A DNA stretch of 64,000 bases from an uncultured bacterium (GCA_947643595.1 CANRWP010000006.1:1-64000); one strand, 5' to 3'. Counted from the stretch's first letter, positions 51,596-60,509 are shown. Translations and numbers: made by a program. The notes: generated from the sequence alone by a model not told the origin.

Positions 51596-51927
51596 TTCCA
51601 CAGTTTTAATGTTTTCAGAATCTTCTTTTGTTCGTCGGGTTCATAGCTCTGGAAAATGCGAAGCAGCTCCGTGTTCATCGCTTTGCTTGTCTCCTGAGGG
51701 GTGCGGTCTGTGAAACCCGGTTCAAGAATCTCGTCGATAGTTACGTTGCAGAGTTTAGAATAATAGAGAAGAACCCGAAGATTCAGTTTCGCACGATTGT
51801 TTTCCAGATTGCTGACAAAAGCAACGGTACAATCCAAATCCTCTGCCACCATTTCCTGCGTATAGCCCTGCTCTACGCGAAGCTGTTTCATTTTTAAGCC
51901 TACCTTTGCAAAGTCCAGTTCACTCAT
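51586..51927 (-). CDS. XRE-family HTH transcriptional regulator
   Basis: 113 aa from ATG 51927, with AAGGAG 8 bases before. The N-terminal Cro/CI-type helix-turn-helix is at about 10-65 (MKQLRVEQGYTQEMVAEDLDCTVAFVSNLENNRAKLNL). The short C-terminus (LLRIFQSYEPDEQKKILKTLKLW) is typical of small clostridial regulators. Its target is unknown. It sits convergently at the end of the flagellar operon and divergently from the UDP-galactopyranose mutase gene, about 110 bases away, which is a plausible target. Confidence 0.9.
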   Translation of the reverse strand: MSELDFAKVGLKMKQLRVEQGYTQEMVAEDLDCTVAFVSNLENNRAKLNLRVLLYYSKLCNVTIDEILEPGFTDRTPQETSKAMNTELLRIFQSYEPDEQKKILKTLKLWKRG

Positions 51928-52040
51928 AACCAAAACTCCTTCTATTTTTTAGTTAAGTTTATTTTATTATATTTTGGAGAAACAGGCAAGACATAACTTG
52001 TGAATATTTATTATAAAATATTTTGGAGAGGAATAAAGAT

Positions 52041-53162
52041 ATGCACTATGATTATCTGATCGTGGGGGCGGGGCTTTTCGGGAGCGTATTTGCCCATGAG
52101 ATGAAAAAAAGGGGCAGAAGCTGTTATATCATCGATAAGCGGGACCATATCGGGGGAAACATCTATACGCGGGAGCAGCTCGGTATTTCAGTACATTGCT
52201 ACGGGGCGCATATTTTTCACACCTCCGACAGAGAGATCTGGGAGTATGCAGGGCAGTTTGCCGAATTTAATCACTATGTCAATTCTCCGGTGGCGGTCTA
52301 TAGAGACGAGCTTTACAATCTGCCGTTCAATATGAACACTTTCAGCAAACTGTGGAATATCAGGACGCCGGCGCAGGCGAAGGCAAAGATAGCACAGCAG
52401 GTATCCGCGTATGCCGGCAGAGAACCGAAGAATCTGGAGGAGCAGGCGTTGTCTCTGGCAGGCAGGGACATATATGAGAAACTGGTGAAAGGATACACGG
52501 AGAAACAGTGGGGAAGGGACTGCAGAGAACTGCCCGCGTTTCTGATCAAAAGGCTGCCGTTTCGCTTTACCTATGACAACAATTATTTTGACGACCGCTA
52601 TCAGGGGATACCGGTCGGAGGTTACACACAAATGGTGGAAAAACTGCTGGATGGGATCCCGCGGCAGACGGGGATATCCTGGGAGGGGTTTCAGATGAAA
52701 AACCGGGATATCACTTACGACAAACTGCTCTATACGGGGATGATAGACGAATATTTTGGATATGAGCTTGGAACATTGGAATATCGCTCCCTGCGTTTCG
52801 AGACGAAGGAGATGCCGGAGGAGGAAAACTATCAGGGCAATGCGGTGGTGAATTATACGGAGAGAGAAGTTCCCTACACACGCATTATTGAGCACAAGCA
52901 TTTTGAATTCGGGAGACAGCCCGGCACGGTGATCACGAAAGAGTATCCCGCAGAGTGGGAAAAGGGGGACGAGCCATATTATCCGGTGAACGATGAGAAA
53001 AACAACCGTCTCTACGAAGCGTATCGGGAACTGGCAAAAAGGGAGAGGAATGTGCTTTTTGGAGGAAGGCTTGGACAGTACCGCTATTATGATATGGATA
53101 AGACGATAGCGGAGGCGCTGAAGATGGCGGATCTGGAAGAAAAAAGAACGTTGCAAGCATAG
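52041..53162 (+). CDS. glf: UDP-galactopyranose mutase
   Basis: 373 aa. FAD enzyme that converts UDP-galactopyranose to UDP-galactofuranose, the donor for galactofuranose in surface glycans. The ATG at 52041 is chosen (TGGAGAGG upstream), giving MHYDYLIVGAGLFGSVFAHE with the FAD motif. CYGAHIFHTS, GYTEKQWGRD and IPVGGYTQMVEKLL are family segments. The C-terminus holds GRLGQYRYYDMDKTI. It is an isolated glycan gene next to flagellar genes, so a role in cell-surface or flagellar glycans is possible but unproven. Confidence 0.95.
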   Translation: MHYDYLIVGAGLFGSVFAHEMKKRGRSCYIIDKRDHIGGNIYTREQLGISVHCYGAHIFHTSDREIWEYAGQFAEFNHYVNSPVAVYRDELYNLPFNMNTFSKLWNIRTPAQAKAKIAQQVSAYAGREPKNLEEQALSLAGRDIYEKLVKGYTEKQWGRDCRELPAFLIKRLPFRFTYDNNYFDDRYQGIPVGGYTQMVEKLLDGIPRQTGISWEGFQMKNRDITYDKLLYTGMIDEYFGYELGTLEYRSLRFETKEMPEEENYQGNAVVNYTEREVPYTRIIEHKHFEFGRQPGTVITKEYPAEWEKGDEPYYPVNDEKNNRLYEAYRELAKRERNVLFGGRLGQYRYYDMDKTIAEALKMADLEEKRTLQA

Positions 53163-53174
53163 CCGACAGCGTTC

Positions 53175-54485
53175 TCAGCAGTAGTAGTTAAAAAGCATCC
53201 CGGTATAGTTGCTGGAAAGATAGGGCGCCGCGAAATTGTGTCCCGGATTTTTGTAGGCGACAACAGTCTTATCCACATACCGCATGGGATTTAAGGATAT
53301 CTGGCTGGTTTTGCGGAAAATCTGCTGGGTAAAATTTTTTATCACCTGAAATTTATCGTCCGCGTTGCTGGAATGAATGGCACTGGAGAGTTCTTCCCTG
53401 TTTACGTTGATGCTGCCGTCATCCTGCACATTCAGTCCGATGTCCAACAGGCTGTCCTTGTAGAGGGAGGCGATTCCCGCCATCTCCCCCTTTAACTTGC
53501 CCGAACTGCTCTGCAACGATTTAAAGTTGTCTACAGCACCCAAAAAGCTGTTGTAACTTCCGGCCAGCATCGCTACATTGTCGGCGAGCGCCTCATAGTC
53601 CGATTTTAATCCGATTTCCACCATGCTGTTTTCCTCTGCGCTGACGCCGTGGAGCCGGATCTCGTAAATCTTATCCAGAGTAAAGGTGTTGGAATAGGAT
53701 TCTCTCGGGGCTCCGTTCAGAGTAAATCTGGCGTTGGAGGCTTCGCGGGAAACATAGTCCAGCCCCAGATAATCAACCATGCCGGAAGTTTTGCTGGTAT
53801 TGTCATCGGAGACGGAAAAAAGGCTGGCTTTATCCGGTTTCAGCCCGGTGGCCTCCGACTCGATCCGGAGGGAGGAGGTGGAGTCTTCCCCGTCTATAAC
53901 TTCCGCTTTCAGACCGATACCGGAGTTGTTGATCAGCCGTCCGAGGCGGTTCAGAATATTGCGGTTGGTCTCACCGCTTCGGATGGTAAACTGGAACTCA
54001 TAGTTCATGTCATTTATGTTGATATCGAAAGAGTACGAGTCAGGCGGCAGGGCGGCAGGGGAATCGTTTTTCAGGAAATTTCCGAGATTCACCTGGGTGG
54101 CTGCCAGGGACTGTACTTCCATATGGAGAGTCTTTACGTCGGCAGGGGCAGTGGGATCGCCGATGAATTTGGCGGTGGCCAGATCTTCATTGCTCGAATA
54201 GGCCACCTTGCGCTCCAGCAGATCCCGACTGTCGAGATTTCCGCCCAGAGAAGCGAGTTCCATGTGCAGACCGCGGGCATTCTCTTTGAGCTGTATCGCG
54301 AACTGGGCGGATGTCCGCCTGTTGGCAAGCATATACAGAGGGGATTCTTTGTTGAGTTTTATAATGGAATTATAAATGCTGCGAAGCTCACTGCGTTTAT
54401 GGGCATCATATTTTCCGGCGTTTTTAGGAACGCAGGCAGGCAGGTAGTAATTATAGACATTATTTTGGACAGCATTATAAGCCAT
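53175..54485 (-). CDS. FliD-like secreted protein without the FliD N-terminal signature
   Basis: 436 aa from ATG 54485, with GGAGG ahead. The middle resembles flagellar cap proteins: a flagellin-IN-like fold (YSFDININDMNYEFQFTI, LGRLINNSGIGLKAEVID, LRIESEATG) and a C-terminal stretch like FliD_C (EALADNVAMLAGSYNSFLGA; LYKDSLLDIGLNVQDDGSIN). It lacks the SGLDT N-terminal D0 motif and the final heptad coil, and ends NYYC with a terminal cysteine. The first 90 residues are unlike FliD. It is convergent with glf. No sigma-28 box was found upstream. It may be a modified cap or flagellum-associated protein; the function is inferred. Confidence 0.7.
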   Translation of the reverse strand: MAYNAVQNNVYNYYLPACVPKNAGKYDAHKRSELRSIYNSIIKLNKESPLYMLANRRTSAQFAIQLKENARGLHMELASLGGNLDSRDLLERKVAYSSNEDLATAKFIGDPTAPADVKTLHMEVQSLAATQVNLGNFLKNDSPAALPPDSYSFDININDMNYEFQFTIRSGETNRNILNRLGRLINNSGIGLKAEVIDGEDSTSSLRIESEATGLKPDKASLFSVSDDNTSKTSGMVDYLGLDYVSREASNARFTLNGAPRESYSNTFTLDKIYEIRLHGVSAEENSMVEIGLKSDYEALADNVAMLAGSYNSFLGAVDNFKSLQSSSGKLKGEMAGIASLYKDSLLDIGLNVQDDGSINVNREELSSAIHSSNADDKFQVIKNFTQQIFRKTSQISLNPMRYVDKTVVAYKNPGHNFAAPYLSSNYTGMLFNYYC

Positions 54486-54621
54486 AAGTCCCCCTCCTTT
54501 CTTCCTTGAAATGGGCATAAAAATCCGTTTAGACTTAAAAATATAATAGCACTTTTTTGGGTGTCTTACAAGGTTCTTTGCCCAATTTTACAGGATTTTT
54601 TCGGGATTTTTGGAAAAAGGA

Positions 54622-54650
54622 TTGACGTATGGAATTTCTTATGTTATATT
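54622..54650 (+). promoter_or_regulatory. Promoter of the rpmG-secE-nusG operon
   Basis: TTGACG, 17-base spacer, TATATT, 64 bases before rpmG. Confidence 0.8.
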
Positions 54651-54713
54651 GACAAGACGAGATGAGATTTAGGTCTTTTTTTTATGCTCGAAATGACGCT
54701 TGGAGGTGGAAAA

Positions 54714-54863
54714 ATGCGTACAAGAATAACACTGGCATGTACAGAATGTAAAAGACGTAACTACAATACGACAAAAGATAAGAAGACCCATCCGGACAGA
54801 ATGGAAATAAAAAAGTATTGTAGATTCTGCAAGAAACATACGTTGCACAAAGAAACAAAGTAG
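54714..54863 (+). CDS. rpmG: Ribosomal protein L33, zinc-binding form
   Basis: 49 aa. Large-subunit protein. Two CxxC pairs (CTEC and CRFC) make this the zinc-ribbon form, not the zinc-free paralogue. It begins [17 protein letters not shown], with GGAGGTGGAAAA before the ATG. The position before secE and nusG is standard in Firmicutes. Confidence 0.96.
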   Translation: MRTRITLACTECKRRNYNTTKDKKTHPDRMEIKKYCRFCKKHTLHKETK

Positions 54864-54877
54864 TAAAGGAGTAAAAA

Positions 54878-55078
54878 ATGGGAGATTCCTCAAAGAAAGG
54901 AAACAAAACAGGATTCTTTGACGGTGTAAAAGTTGAATTCAAAAAGGTTTCATGGCCCGATAAGACATCTATCATCAGGCAGACAGTTGCCGTTGTTGCC
55001 ATTTCTCTTGTGCTGGGAGTCATTATTACCATATTAGATTTTATCGTACAGTATGGTGTTAGTTTCCTGACGATGTAA
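54878..55078 (+). CDS. secE: Preprotein translocase subunit SecE
   Basis: 66 aa, the short Gram-positive form with one membrane segment. VKVEFKKVSWPDKTSI is the conserved amphipathic helix and hinge. The membrane helix is VAVVAISLVLGVIITILDFI. It clamps SecY in the membrane. TAAAGGAG precedes the ATG. nusG follows. Confidence 0.96.
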   Translation: MGDSSKKGNKTGFFDGVKVEFKKVSWPDKTSIIRQTVAVVAISLVLGVIITILDFIVQYGVSFLTM

Positions 55079-55099
55079 CACACAAGGAGTGGAGAGTAT

Positions 55100-55618
55100 A
55101 TGGCAGAAGCAAACTGGTATGTAGTGCATACCTACTCAGGATATGAGAATAAGGTAAAAGCCAATATTGAAAAAACCATTGAGAACAGAAACCTTCAGGA
55201 GGAGATCCTGGAAGTGCGGGTACCGATGCAGGATGTGATGGAGATGAAAAACGGTGTCCGGAAGACCGTGCAGAAGAAGATGTTTCCGGGATATGTTCTG
55301 ATCAATATGGTGATGAATGACGATACGTGGTATGTTGTGCGCAATACAAGGGGCGTTACCGGTTTCGTGGGACCGGGCAGCAAGCCCGTTCCACTGACAG
55401 AGGCGGAGATGAAGCCTCTGGGCATCAAGGTGGACAATATCACGATTGATTTTGGCGAAGGTGATACGATCGTCGTTGTGGCGGGCGCATGGAAAAATAC
55501 AGTGGGCGTAGTCCAGAAGATAGATTTCAACAAGCAGGCTGTCACGATCAATGTGGATATGTTCGGCAGAGATACGCCTGTTGAGATCAGCTTTGCGGAA
55601 GTCCGGAAATTCAGCTGA
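55100..55618 (+). CDS. nusG: Transcription termination/antitermination factor NusG
   Basis: 172 aa. The NGN domain begins EANWYVVHTYSGYENKVKANI and contains FPGYVLINMVMNDDTWYVVRN. The KOW domain has VVVVAGAWKNTVGVVQKID. It binds RNA polymerase to modulate pausing and couple to translation. GGAGTGGAGAG precedes the ATG. Confidence 0.97.
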   Translation: MAEANWYVVHTYSGYENKVKANIEKTIENRNLQEEILEVRVPMQDVMEMKNGVRKTVQKKMFPGYVLINMVMNDDTWYVVRNTRGVTGFVGPGSKPVPLTEAEMKPLGIKVDNITIDFGEGDTIVVVAGAWKNTVGVVQKIDFNKQAVTINVDMFGRDTPVEISFAEVRKFS

Positions 55619-55680
55619 GCGCCACAGCGGATCCTTTCGGGAATTGCGTGCGGTGCACGCGCATAAGTATGGTTGGGACA

Positions 55681-55708
55681 GTGGGAGTCATAAAACGACG
55701 CTGACCAC
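55681..55708 (+). promoter_or_regulatory. Probable ribosomal protein L1-binding leader of rplK-rplA
   Basis: GTGGGAG at 55681 and TGACCAC ending at 55708 form GTGG/CCAC around an asymmetric loop, with GTC/GAC inside and a 7-base loop. The GTGGGAG...CCAC element resembles the L1 site in 23S rRNA (the L1 stalk). L1 would repress its own operon here. A GC-rich hairpin (GCGTGC GGT GCACGC) precedes it. Confidence 0.6.
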
Positions 55709-55731
55709 AATTTATTATAGGAGGTGCCATT

Positions 55732-56157
55732 ATGGCAAAGAAAGTAGTAGGATATATTAAATTACAAATCCCTGCTGGTAAAGCTACACCAGCACCGCCG
55801 GTTGGTCCTGCACTGGGACAGCATGGCGTGAACATTGTTGAATTTACAAAGCAGTTCAACGCAAGAACAGCGGATAAGGGCGATCTGATCATCCCCGTTG
55901 TCATCACTGTCTACGCAGACAGGACATTCAGTTTCATTACGAAGACTCCGCCTGCAGCCGTTCTGCTGAAGAAGGCATGCAGCATCAAGTCCGGTTCCGC
56001 GGTGCCGAACAAGACCAAGGTTGCGACGATCTCCAAAGCGAAAGTACAGGAGATAGCGGAAATGAAAATGCCTGACTTGAACGCGGCAAATCTGGAAGCA
56101 GCTATGAGCATGATCGCCGGCACAGCCAGAAGCATGGGCATCACAGTAGAAGATTAA
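55732..56157 (+). CDS. rplK: Ribosomal protein L11
   Basis: 141 aa, normal. GTPase-centre protein that binds 23S rRNA. N-terminal [30 protein letters not shown]-terminal RNA-binding domain ending [24 protein letters not shown] precedes the ATG. First gene of the L11-L1 pair, behind a likely L1-binding leader. Confidence 0.98.
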   Translation: MAKKVVGYIKLQIPAGKATPAPPVGPALGQHGVNIVEFTKQFNARTADKGDLIIPVVITVYADRTFSFITKTPPAAVLLKKACSIKSGSAVPNKTKVATISKAKVQEIAEMKMPDLNAANLEAAMSMIAGTARSMGITVED

Positions 56158-56170
56158 TGGAGGAACGACA

Positions 56171-56863
56171 ATGAAACATGGTAAGAAATATGTAGAAGCA
56201 GCAAAGCTTATTGATCGTGCCGTTCAATACGAACCGACTGATGCGGTGGCTCTGGTAAAGAAGGCGGCAACGGCAAAATTTGATGAAACCGTAGAAGTGC
56301 ATATCAGAACGGGATGTGACGGACGTCACGCGGAACAGCAGGTTCGAGGTGCGGTGGTACTGCCCAACGGAACCGGTAAGACTGTGAGAGTTCTTGTGTT
56401 TGCAAAGGGCGATAAAGTGGCGGAAGCGGAAGCGGCAGGCGCTGACTATGTGGGAGGCGATGAGCTGATTCCGAAGATCCAGAATGACGGCTGGCTGGAG
56501 TTCGATGTTGTGGTGGCAACTCCCGATATGATGGGTGTCGTGGGTCGTCTCGGTAAGGTACTCGGCCCGAAAGGCCTCATGCCTAACCCGAAGGCGGGAA
56601 CTGTGACGATGGATGTGACGAAGGCTATCAAGGATATCAAGGCAGGTAAGATCGAATACAGACTGGACAAAGCAAACATTATCCACTGTCCTGTGGGCAA
56701 GATTTCCTTCTCAGAGCAGCAGCTTATGGAAAACTTTGATGCATTGATGGGAGCGGTTCTGAAAGCGAGACCCAGCGCGTTGAAGGGTCAGTATATCAGA
56801 AGCGTGACACTGGCTTCCACGATGGGACCCGGCGTAAAGGTTTCTACAGCGAAATTAGCATAA
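56171..56863 (+). CDS. rplA: Ribosomal protein L1
   Basis: 230 aa, normal. Forms the L1 stalk and represses its operon. KRAVQYE-type start ([19 protein letters not shown]), LGRKLG-like [22 protein letters not shown] and [13 protein letters not shown] at the C-terminus. Normally rplJ-rplL follow; here capA does. Confidence 0.98.
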   Translation: MKHGKKYVEAAKLIDRAVQYEPTDAVALVKKAATAKFDETVEVHIRTGCDGRHAEQQVRGAVVLPNGTGKTVRVLVFAKGDKVAEAEAAGADYVGGDELIPKIQNDGWLEFDVVVATPDMMGVVGRLGKVLGPKGLMPNPKAGTVTMDVTKAIKDIKAGKIEYRLDKANIIHCPVGKISFSEQQLMENFDALMGAVLKARPSALKGQYIRSVTLASTMGPGVKVSTAKLA

Positions 56864-56871
56864 GAAAGACG

Positions 56872-56899
56872 GAGGGCGCGGCGCATGCTGCGCTCTTTT
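56872..56899 (+). terminator. Probable terminator after rplA
   Basis: GAG-CGCGGC pairs with GCTGCG-CTC around GCAT with a 2-base bulge, then TTTT. Confidence 0.55.
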
Positions 56900-56930
56900 G
56901 ATATGTGCAGTATTTTGAGGGGCGTTTTGT

Positions 56931-58229
56931 ATGGGCAAAAAGAAAGATGTGAGAAAAAAGAAGAAGAGAAAGAGCATGTGGAAAGTATTCCTTGTCGCAT
57001 TTATAGTCACGTTGGCGGCAGGAGGCGGAGCCCTGGCGTTTATTTTGTGGCTGGGGACGGAGGATGACGTGCCGCAGAAGGAGCAGACGATTCAGGAGAT
57101 CGTGAAAGTCGAAAAAGAGGATATTCCGGCGGAGTCCCTTGAAAAGAAAGCGGAGAAGACAAAGCAGGAGACGGCAAAGAAGCCCGCTGAGCCGGAGGAG
57201 ACGGACGACGGTTTTGACGATAGCGGCTGCCTGCGGAACGAAAACGGCAGGATACTCGAGAAGAAGCAGGAGACGGCGGGGGATGAGGCGACGTTGCTCT
57301 TTGCGGGTGATATTCTGTTCGACGACGGCTATGCGGTGATGGGCGCCATGCGGCAGAGGGGCGGCATCAGGGCCTGTTTCTCGGAGGAGACACTGCAGGA
57401 GATGGAGAATGCCGATATCTTCATGCTGAACAATGAGTTTACCTACACGAACAGAGGGGAACCGACGCCGGAGAAACAGTTTACGTTCCGGGCAAAGCCG
57501 GAGAATGCGATGTTGCTCCGGGAACTCGGAGTGGATATCGTTTCCCTGGCCAACAATCACGCCTACGACTACGGAGAGGTTTCGCTGTTGGATTCCCTGG
57601 AGACACTGGAGGGGATCGATATGCCCTATGTGGGAGCCGGACGGAACCTGACGGAGGCCTCCGAAAACGTGTATTTCCATGTGGGGAACCAGAAGATCGC
57701 TTTCATCTCCGCGACCCAGATCGAGAGGCTGACGCCGCCTGATACAAAAGGAGCGACGGAGAGCGCGCCGGGCGTGTTCCGCTGTCTGACAGAGAAGGAG
57801 ATCTTCACGAAAATAGCCGAGGCGGAACAAAACAGTGATTTCGTGATCGTCTATATTCACTGGGGAACGGAAAAGACGGATGAGCTGGACTGGGTGCAGC
57901 CGGGTATGGCGAAAGAACTGGCACAGGCGGGCGCGGACCTGATCATCGGTGATCATCCACACGTTCTGCAGGAGATCGCGAATGTGGAAGGCGTCCCCAC
58001 TATTTATTCCGTGGGAAACTACTGGTTCAACTCCAGCACGCTGAATACCTGCCTCGTCAAGGTGAAAGTGAAGGATGGTCAGATGCAGAGTTTTCAGTTT
58101 ATCCCGGCCCTGCAGTCGAACTGTTATACGCAGATTCTCTCCGGTGCGGAGAAGAACGCGGTTCTTGATTACATGAGGGGGATCTCCACTACTGTGACGA
58201 TCGATGGGGAGGGGTATGTGACATTTTGA
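56931..58229 (+). CDS. CapA-type metallophosphatase-fold membrane protein
   Basis: 432 aa. A very basic cytoplasmic start (GKKKDVRKKKKRKS) is followed by one membrane segment (about 18-42) and an extracellular, charged linker. The PGA_cap/CapA domain (about 118-385) has LLFAGDILFDD, LNNEFTYT, SLANNHAYDYG and GDHPHVLQ with its metal-binding Asp, Asn and His residues. CapA relatives take part in poly-gamma-glutamate or other cell-surface polymer work. No capBC genes are nearby, so a capsule role is not shown. The start at 56931 follows TTGAGGGGCG. Confidence 0.9.
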   Translation: MGKKKDVRKKKKRKSMWKVFLVAFIVTLAAGGGALAFILWLGTEDDVPQKEQTIQEIVKVEKEDIPAESLEKKAEKTKQETAKKPAEPEETDDGFDDSGCLRNENGRILEKKQETAGDEATLLFAGDILFDDGYAVMGAMRQRGGIRACFSEETLQEMENADIFMLNNEFTYTNRGEPTPEKQFTFRAKPENAMLLRELGVDIVSLANNHAYDYGEVSLLDSLETLEGIDMPYVGAGRNLTEASENVYFHVGNQKIAFISATQIERLTPPDTKGATESAPGVFRCLTEKEIFTKIAEAEQNSDFVIVYIHWGTEKTDELDWVQPGMAKELAQAGADLIIGDHPHVLQEIANVEGVPTIYSVGNYWFNSSTLNTCLVKVKVKDGQMQSFQFIPALQSNCYTQILSGAEKNAVLDYMRGISTTVTIDGEGYVTF

Positions 58230-58297
58230 AAAAACAACTAAAATAAAACGGAATATTTTGCGAAAATATACAAAAAGTAAAAGAGATAGAAAAAGAG

Positions 58298-58326
58298 TTG
58301 ACAAAAATATGGTTTGATGTTATAGT
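58298..58326 (+). promoter_or_regulatory. Promoter of the LacI-family regulator gene
   Basis: TTGACA, 17-base spacer, TATAGT. Confidence 0.85.
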
Positions 58327-58337
58327 TTCTAAAAAGA

Positions 58338-58352
58338 GGGGGCGTACCCGCA
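58338..58352 (-). promoter_or_regulatory. Operator candidate 1 (LacI-family)
   Basis: Minus-strand reading TGCGGGTACGCCCCC, one base different from the site before the binding-protein gene (59411-59425). It lies just downstream of the regulator's own -10 box, so bound repressor would block transcription. Confidence 0.65.
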
Positions 58353-58359
58353 GATAAAA

Positions 58360-59391
58360 ATGAACAATATAGTGACAATTAATGATGTTGCCGAAGCGGC
58401 TGGCGTAGGAAAGGGAACAGTTGACAGAGTATTACATAATCGTGGGCGTGTTTCGGAAGAGACCAGGAAGAGGGTTTTAAAATGTATTGAAGAACTGGGG
58501 TATAGACCGAATACGGCGGCACGTATGCTGGCAAAACGTCGCATTTATAAGATCGCTGTCATCTATCACAATAAAGAGATAGAATTTTGGCGTCAGGTGG
58601 AAGAAGGGGTCATTGAAGCCGCAGAGGAGTATAAGCAGATGGGCGTTGTGGTCGATCAGTTTATTCTGCCGCAGATCGATATAGAAGGTCAGCTTGCGTT
58701 GATCAATCAGGTGATTGACCAGAAATATGACGGATTGGCGATTGTGCCGTATTGTTCCCCTGAAATTTTTGAGGCATTGAGCAGAGCGGCGGCCCGGAAA
58801 ATACAGGTGATCACTTTTAATAATGACGAGGAGTGTGAAAGAGCCTGCTATGTAGGGCAGGATCTGTTGCAGAGCGGCCGGACTGCCGGAAAACTGATGG
58901 GGATGATTGCGGAACCGGGCAGCAGGTATGCGGTTTTTCTGCCGATTGTCGAAGGAATGAGCGCCCTGTACAACAGATATACAGGATTCAGGGAAGTGCT
59001 GGATGTCAATAGAAAGGACATGGAGTTGATAGGGGTTTTCAGCTGTGAGCAGGAAGGCGAACAGGCATATGAGAAAGCAAGATCCCTGATCCGGCGGGAG
59101 AAGGTAGATGCAATCTATGCATCGAACGGCATTGTGGCAAATGTGGCTCAGGCAGTGGAAGACCTGGGGTATTCCGGGAAGATAAAGCTGGTGGGACACG
59201 ATCTGACGGATTTTGTTGTAAAATACATAAAGAGTGGTACGATAAATATCTCTATCGGTCAGGAAGCGAAAAAGCAGGGCTATATCGCAGTGGAGAAACT
59301 GTGCAGAAGGCTTTTGATGGATGAAGAGATCACAGGAGATGTTTATACGAAAATTGTGGTTACTGTAAAAGAAAATTTGGCGTATGTATGA
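58360..59391 (+). CDS. LacI-family transcriptional regulator
   Basis: 343 aa. The N-terminal helix-turn-helix and hinge are TINDVAEAAGVGKGTVDRVLHN...LGYRPNTAARMLA. The effector-binding domain (about 62-340) is of the periplasmic-binding-protein type (IYKIAVIYHNKEIEFWRQVEEG; DGLAIVPY; AIYASNGI). It probably senses the sugar imported by the next genes. The same operator-like sequence lies in its own promoter and before the importer, fitting autoregulation and control of the operon. The Shine-Dalgarno before the ATG is weak. Confidence 0.92.
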   Translation: MNNIVTINDVAEAAGVGKGTVDRVLHNRGRVSEETRKRVLKCIEELGYRPNTAARMLAKRRIYKIAVIYHNKEIEFWRQVEEGVIEAAEEYKQMGVVVDQFILPQIDIEGQLALINQVIDQKYDGLAIVPYCSPEIFEALSRAAARKIQVITFNNDEECERACYVGQDLLQSGRTAGKLMGMIAEPGSRYAVFLPIVEGMSALYNRYTGFREVLDVNRKDMELIGVFSCEQEGEQAYEKARSLIRREKVDAIYASNGIVANVAQAVEDLGYSGKIKLVGHDLTDFVVKYIKSGTINISIGQEAKKQGYIAVEKLCRRLLMDEEITGDVYTKIVVTVKENLAYV

Positions 59392-59410
59392 CGCTAAATT
59401 TTATCTCTTT

Positions 59411-59427
59411 TGCGGGAACGCCCCCGC
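59411..59427 (+). promoter_or_regulatory. Operator candidate 2 (LacI-family), before the importer
   Basis: TGCGGGAACGCCCCCGC, with GCGGG/CCCGC arms in inverted repeat. It matches operator candidate 1 at 14 of 15 bases. No clear promoter could be assigned around it. Confidence 0.65.
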
Positions 59428-59489
59428 GCCTGTGTTTCAATTGTAGAAGTAATTAAATCAACATACAAAACAATGAAGGAGGTTTCAAA

Positions 59490-60509
59490 ATGAAAAAGAA
59501 GTTATGGGCGGTATTATTAACCGGTGCGATGGTGGCAGCTGCACTCGCTGGCTGCGGTTCTGCATCCGAACCTGCTCCGGCGGAAACAACCGAGACACCG
59601 GCAGCGGAAGTTGAAGAGTAGACAGCGGCCGAGGAGGGGGAAGCGGCGGAGACTTCAGGCGGAGGATATGATTTTGTTTTTGTGTGTCCGATTGTAGGCA
59701 TGGAATACTGGAATCTTTGTTCTGACGGAATTGAGAAAGCGGATGAAGAATTGGGAACGCATACTCAGATCATAGGCCCGACAGACTCATCCACTTTCAC
59801 AACGGAGATCGCCAATTATATGGAATCCGCTATTGCGACGCAGCCGGATGCCATTATGGCATATTCAGGGCTGGAAGTAATGGCTCCGCTGATCGAAAAG
59901 GCAAAAGAGCAGGGAATCCCGTTTATCTCGATCGACAGTGACGCGCCGGATACATCCAGGATCGCTTATATCGGGACAGATCCCTACAATGCCGGATATA
60001 AAACCGGTGAGGCAATGGTGGAATTCACAGGCGGAACAGCAAAGGTTGCCATTTTGTGCAGCTCTCTTTCTTCCGAGAAAGAAATGAAAGAGGTAGATGC
60101 ATTCAAAGATGCGCTGGAAGGGCATGATATTGAGATTCTAACAATGGAAGAGACAGATGCGGATCTTGCAACTGCCGTTGTGAAAATGGAAGCGCTGGTG
60201 TCCACTTACCCCGAGATGACTGCAGTTCTCGGCACATCTGCATACGATGTACAGGCGGCGGCAAAAGTAAAAAAGGAAAGAGGGCTGGATGATCTGGTGC
60301 TGATCGGTTACGATGATCTGGATGAAACATTAAATTATATCAGAGATGGTATAATCAACGGCGTTGTAGTACAGGATCCTTACAATATGGGCTATCAGGG
60401 CGTATACCTTATGAATGAGTTTGTGGAGAAGGGAAGCCTGGAGGAGGAAACATATGATACCGGTACGATTCTGGTGACAAAAGAAAACGTTGATAATTAC
60501 CGCAACTGA
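59490..60509 (+). pseudogene. Sugar-binding lipoprotein of a CUT2 importer, interrupted by TAG
   Basis: Reading from ATG 59490 (GAAGGAGG before it), the frame encodes a signal peptide with lipobox LAGC and a Pro/Thr/Glu linker, then TAG at 59619-59621 (codon 44). The same frame resumes with more linker (acidic, Ala/Glu) and a complete periplasmic-binding domain of the ribose/galactose type, YDFVFVCPIVGMEYWNLCSD to NVDNYRN. Total length would be 339 aa. No in-frame restart with a Shine-Dalgarno was found; GTG 59682 has none close. One base change (for example CAG or GAG to TAG) explains it. A functional gene with a sequence error, or readthrough, is possible. The domain itself looks intact. 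Confidence 0.85.
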
